Below are positions 5,810 through 8,125 of a DNA stretch of 8,125 nucleotides, one piece after another. Within the stretch, counting starts at the first letter, position 1. Each line of letters begins with the position of its first letter. A program made the position numbers and the translations under genes. Source of the stretch: Cycloclasticus sp. (lineage in GTDB: Bacteria; Pseudomonadota; Gammaproteobacteria; Methylococcales; Cycloclasticaceae). Below the pieces are notes generated by a model. It saw only the letters and a program-made list of their open reading frames with translations. It had not been told where the DNA came from and searched no databases. The stretch lies in contig JAHRWG010000250.1 in the NCBI GenBank assembly GCA_019090295.1, positions 1 to 8,125 of the forward strand, written 5' to 3'.

Positions 5810-7059
5810 GCCAAGTGCTTGATGTGTATCTATCAGCAGAATGCGTAGGGAAATTATACTTAGATGATGAACGACGCTTTGTATTTAAATATCATGCTGA
5901 GTGGGTGGCAGATCAAGAGTCACAGCCATTATCGCTAAGCTTACCCGTACGTACAGAACCTTATCATCATGCACGTGCCCAAGCGTTTTTTTCTAATTTA
6001 CTACCTGAAGCAGAAATAAGACACTTAGTCGCAAAAAGCTTGGGCCTATCTGAAAATAATGATTTTGCCCTATTGGAAGCCATTGGGGGGGAGTGTGCAG
6101 GTGCGGTGAGTTTGTTTCCCGAAGGAACAGTGTTCCCAATACAAAGTGACTATAAAAAACTTAACGATGATGCATTAAATCAATTAATCGCAGAGTTGCC
6201 AGCACAACCGATGATGGCCGGTGAGCAGAATATTAGGTTATCGCTGGCAGGTGCGCAAAACAAACTACCCGTTTTTTACAAGGGTCATGAGATCAGCATA
6301 CCAACGGGAATAGCGGCGAGTAGCCATATTTTAAAACCGCCCATAAAGCATTACCCTAATACCGTCGAAAATGAATATTTCTGTATGCAGCTGGCTAAAA
6401 AAATTGGCTTAAATGTCCCCGAAACACAAATTCTACATAAAGCAGTACCGTTGTACCTCATCACACGTTATGACCGTATTCGTAATAAACAGGGTGAGTT
6501 AATACGGCTATCACAAGAAGATTTTTGTCAGGCAATGGCCATTCCCCCTAATAACAAGTATGAAAAAGAAGGCGGCCCAAGCCTAAAAGCATGTTTTGAT
6601 TTAGTACGAAACCACAGTATTCAGCCAGCCAAAGATTTAAACGAATTACTCAATTGGGTTATCTTCAATGTATTAATTGGCAATGCAGATGCTCACGGAA
6701 AAAATATTTCACTCATGCTCACCTCAGCAGGGCCTCTATTAGCCCCCTTTTATGACCTGATGAGCACAGCCATCTACCCTAATTTGGCTCAAAAAATGGC
6801 CATGAAAATAGGCGGGGAAGACAGGCCTGATTGGATTATTGCACGGCGTTGGGAACAGTTCTCAAAAGATACAGGCATCAAATTTAAGCTCGTTAGGCAA
6901 AGGTGTATAGACATGGCAAATACACTATCGGCAATATCAGTTGAACTGGCATCTGAGTGCCAGCAACAACATGGCAAGAGTGATCAAGTTAAAAAAATAG
7001 TCGCGTTAATTGAGCAGCGTAAAAGCAAGATCGACACTATTTTTAATATAAGTAAATAG
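5806..7059 (+). CDS. hipA: HipA, serine/threonine kinase toxin
   Basis: HipA toxins phosphorylate a cellular target and cause growth arrest and persistence. In E. coli the target is glutamyl-tRNA synthetase (GltX); the target here is unknown. The 417 residues are near the family length. An N-terminal domain (about 1-105; FFSNLLPEAEIR at 61-72, GECAGAVSLFP at 95-105) precedes the HipA_C kinase fold. Key motifs are RLSLAGAQNK (144-153), with Ser146 at the position of the regulatory autophosphorylation Ser150 of E. coli, the probable ATP-binding Lys177 in HILKPP, GNADAHGKN (292-300) with catalytic Asp295, and FYDLMS (315-320) with the metal-binding Asp317. Because these residues are present, I expect an active kinase. 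The ATG overlaps the hipB stop by 4 bases. No convincing terminator follows. Confidence 0.95.
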   Translation: MSQVLDVYLSAECVGKLYLDDERRFVFKYHAEWVADQESQPLSLSLPVRTEPYHHARAQAFFSNLLPEAEIRHLVAKSLGLSENNDFALLEAIGGECAGAVSLFPEGTVFPIQSDYKKLNDDALNQLIAELPAQPMMAGEQNIRLSLAGAQNKLPVFYKGHEISIPTGIAASSHILKPPIKHYPNTVENEYFCMQLAKKIGLNVPETQILHKAVPLYLITRYDRIRNKQGELIRLSQEDFCQAMAIPPNNKYEKEGGPSLKACFDLVRNHSIQPAKDLNELLNWVIFNVLIGNADAHGKNISLMLTSAGPLLAPFYDLMSTAIYPNLAQKMAMKIGGEDRPDWIIARRWEQFSKDTGIKFKLVRQRCIDMANTLSAISVELASECQQQHGKSDQVKKIVALIEQRKSKIDTIFNISK

Positions 7060-7197
7060 TGGAATTAAGGCGTGGAAAATAAAGAACCCATCTCGATATT
7101 CTCTGAATACTACCCCTAACGTAAAGATGAGTTATGGCTGCCTTAAAACGTTTTTAATACGCAACTTTTTGGTATAGCAGTTTAAAATGATTCGGCT

Positions 7198-7231
7198 AAA
7201 CTATCAGTTCAACATCAACGGAGGATAGTTT
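7198..7231. repeat. Inverted repeat overlapping the ribosome binding site of the WYL gene
   Basis: AAACTATC (7198-7205) is repeated as its exact reverse complement GATAGTTT (7224-7231), with 18 bases between the arms. The ribosome binding site GGAGGA (7220-7225) lies in the loop and at the edge of the right arm. It could be an operator for the regulator encoded just downstream, since WYL regulators commonly bind inverted repeats in their own promoters. It could also be an RNA hairpin that hides the ribosome binding site. An A/T-rich 8-bp match can occur by chance. Confidence 0.45.
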
Positions 7232-7238
7232 TAAATTT

Positions 7239-8125
7239 ATGGATAAATTTGATCGTATTCAACAGGTTCATCGCGAACTACGAAGTCATAGCTATCCTGT
7301 ATCGCTGGCTAAACTGGCCGAAACACTGGAATGCTCAGAGCGTACTATTCGTCGTAATATAGAGACCATGCAACGGCATGGCGCACCAATTGAATATAGC
7401 CGTAGTGGAAAAGGCTGGCATTATATTGATGATGAAACTAATCGATTCGAATTACCTGGGCTTTGGCTAACAGCGGGAGAATTGCAGTCGCTAAGCCTTC
7501 TATTGTATTTATTAGAAGACTTAGCGCCAAATAACTTAACGGGTGAGCTAAGGCCGGTTGAGCGCGAAATTAAGAAATTGTTAGCAGCGCGAGGTATTCA
7601 ACCGAGTGTATTTCGTGATGTGATAAAAATACTGCCGATTGGTCATCGCCAAGTACCCACGCATGCTTTCCAGCTGATTAGTGAGGCGCTAATAAATGAG
7701 CAGCAACTGGATATTGAATACCTCAGTTACAGCCAAATAAACACCGAAAGACGCATTAGCCCGCAAGCACTTATTTATTACCGTGAAAACTGGTATTTAG
7801 ATGCTTGGTGCCACCTACGTAAGAACTTGCGAACCTTTAGTGTGGCAAGAATCAGCACCGTTAAGTTACATAAAGCGGCATTAAAAAAAGTATCCAACGT
7901 TAAACGACAAGCTCACTTTTCGAACAGTTACGGTATCTTTTCAGGTAAGGCAAAGCACATAGCAACGTTACGGTTTTTGCCTGCGGTTGCGAAAGAAATT
8001 TCGCAACCGCAGTGGCACCCAAAACAAACGGGATACTGGCAAGGGGAGGAGTATGTGCTCAATATTCCATATGCCGATGAACGAGAATTAACACAAGATA
8101 TTTTACGCTACACACCTCATGTTCT
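7239..8125 (+). CDS. WYL-domain transcriptional regulator (3' end outside window)
   Basis: The frame is open from ATG 7239 to the window edge, giving 295 codons with no stop; family members are usually about 310-330 residues, so little is missing. Residues about 3-62 form a winged helix-turn-helix of the HTH_11/DeoR type (SLAKLAETLECSERTIRRNI, then a wing with GKGWHYI). Residues about 140-210 form the WYL domain, with the naming motif W185-Y186-L187 in ENWYLDAW and SVARIS further on. From about 240 a WCX-type C-terminal region follows. WYL domains are thought to sense ligands such as nucleotides, and such proteins regulate CRISPR, BREX, CBASS and DNA-damage genes, among others. A GGAGGA ribosome binding site (7220-7225) lies 13 bases before the ATG, slightly far. 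What it controls cannot be seen here; genes beyond the edge and hipBA are candidates. Confidence 0.92.
   Translation, partial: MDKFDRIQQVHRELRSHSYPVSLAKLAETLECSERTIRRNIETMQRHGAPIEYSRSGKGWHYIDDETNRFELPGLWLTAGELQSLSLLLYLLEDLAPNNLTGELRPVEREIKKLLAARGIQPSVFRDVIKILPIGHRQVPTHAFQLISEALINEQQLDIEYLSYSQINTERRISPQALIYYRENWYLDAWCHLRKNLRTFSVARISTVKLHKAALKKVSNVKRQAHFSNSYGIFSGKAKHIATLRFLPAVAKEISQPQWHPKQTGYWQGEEYVLNIPYADERELTQDILRYTPHV

Noticed and set aside
7143..7157. TTAAAACGTTTTTAA as a terminator of hipA
   Set aside because: The near-palindrome is AT-rich with almost no loop and has no T run after it, so I do not support it as a terminator.

Overview
The window looks like a piece of a gammaproteobacterial chromosome with moderate-to-low GC. 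The order tolA-tolB-pal-cpoB-queE-queC-tRNA-Lys is, as far as I recall, the arrangement found in Pseudomonas and its marine relatives. In E. coli, tRNA genes follow cpoB directly. I cannot name the genus.

Bases 1-4802 are a tightly packed plus-strand core operon. It begins inside tolA and runs through tolB, pal and cpoB, which together form the Tol-Pal envelope machine that pulls the outer membrane inward at division. It continues into queE and queC, two successive steps of preQ0/queuosine synthesis. Spacing is close throughout, and several junctions are of the TAATG type, which suggests coupled translation. All six genes look intact except for the left-truncated tolA.

Bases 4803-4994 hold a possible weak terminator, a well-formed promoter, tRNA-Lys(UUU) with encoded CCA, and a clear intrinsic terminator. 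The operon ends here. tRNA genes such as this one often mark the start of variable DNA.

Bases 4995-5440 contain no gene I can support. Two plus-strand frames carry protein-like but broken stretches, and there are short direct and inverted repeats. It looks like a decayed or repeated element.

Bases 5441-7059 encode a HipB/HipA type II toxin-antitoxin pair with a 4-base overlap. Three near-identical palindromes with a CCCG-AA-CGGG core lie exactly 50 bp apart across the hipB promoter and the first codons of hipB. They are probably HipB operators.

From 7239 to the right edge there is an open reading frame for a WYL-domain transcriptional regulator, cut off by the window end before its stop codon. 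An 8-bp inverted repeat overlaps its ribosome binding site. Such regulators often control neighbouring defence or stress genes, so the most informative sequence may lie just beyond the right edge.

I found no certain new system. The best leads are the 50-bp phased operator array, the unexplained 4995-5440 segment, the chained TAATG reinitiation before queE, and the WYL regulator and its inverted repeat.
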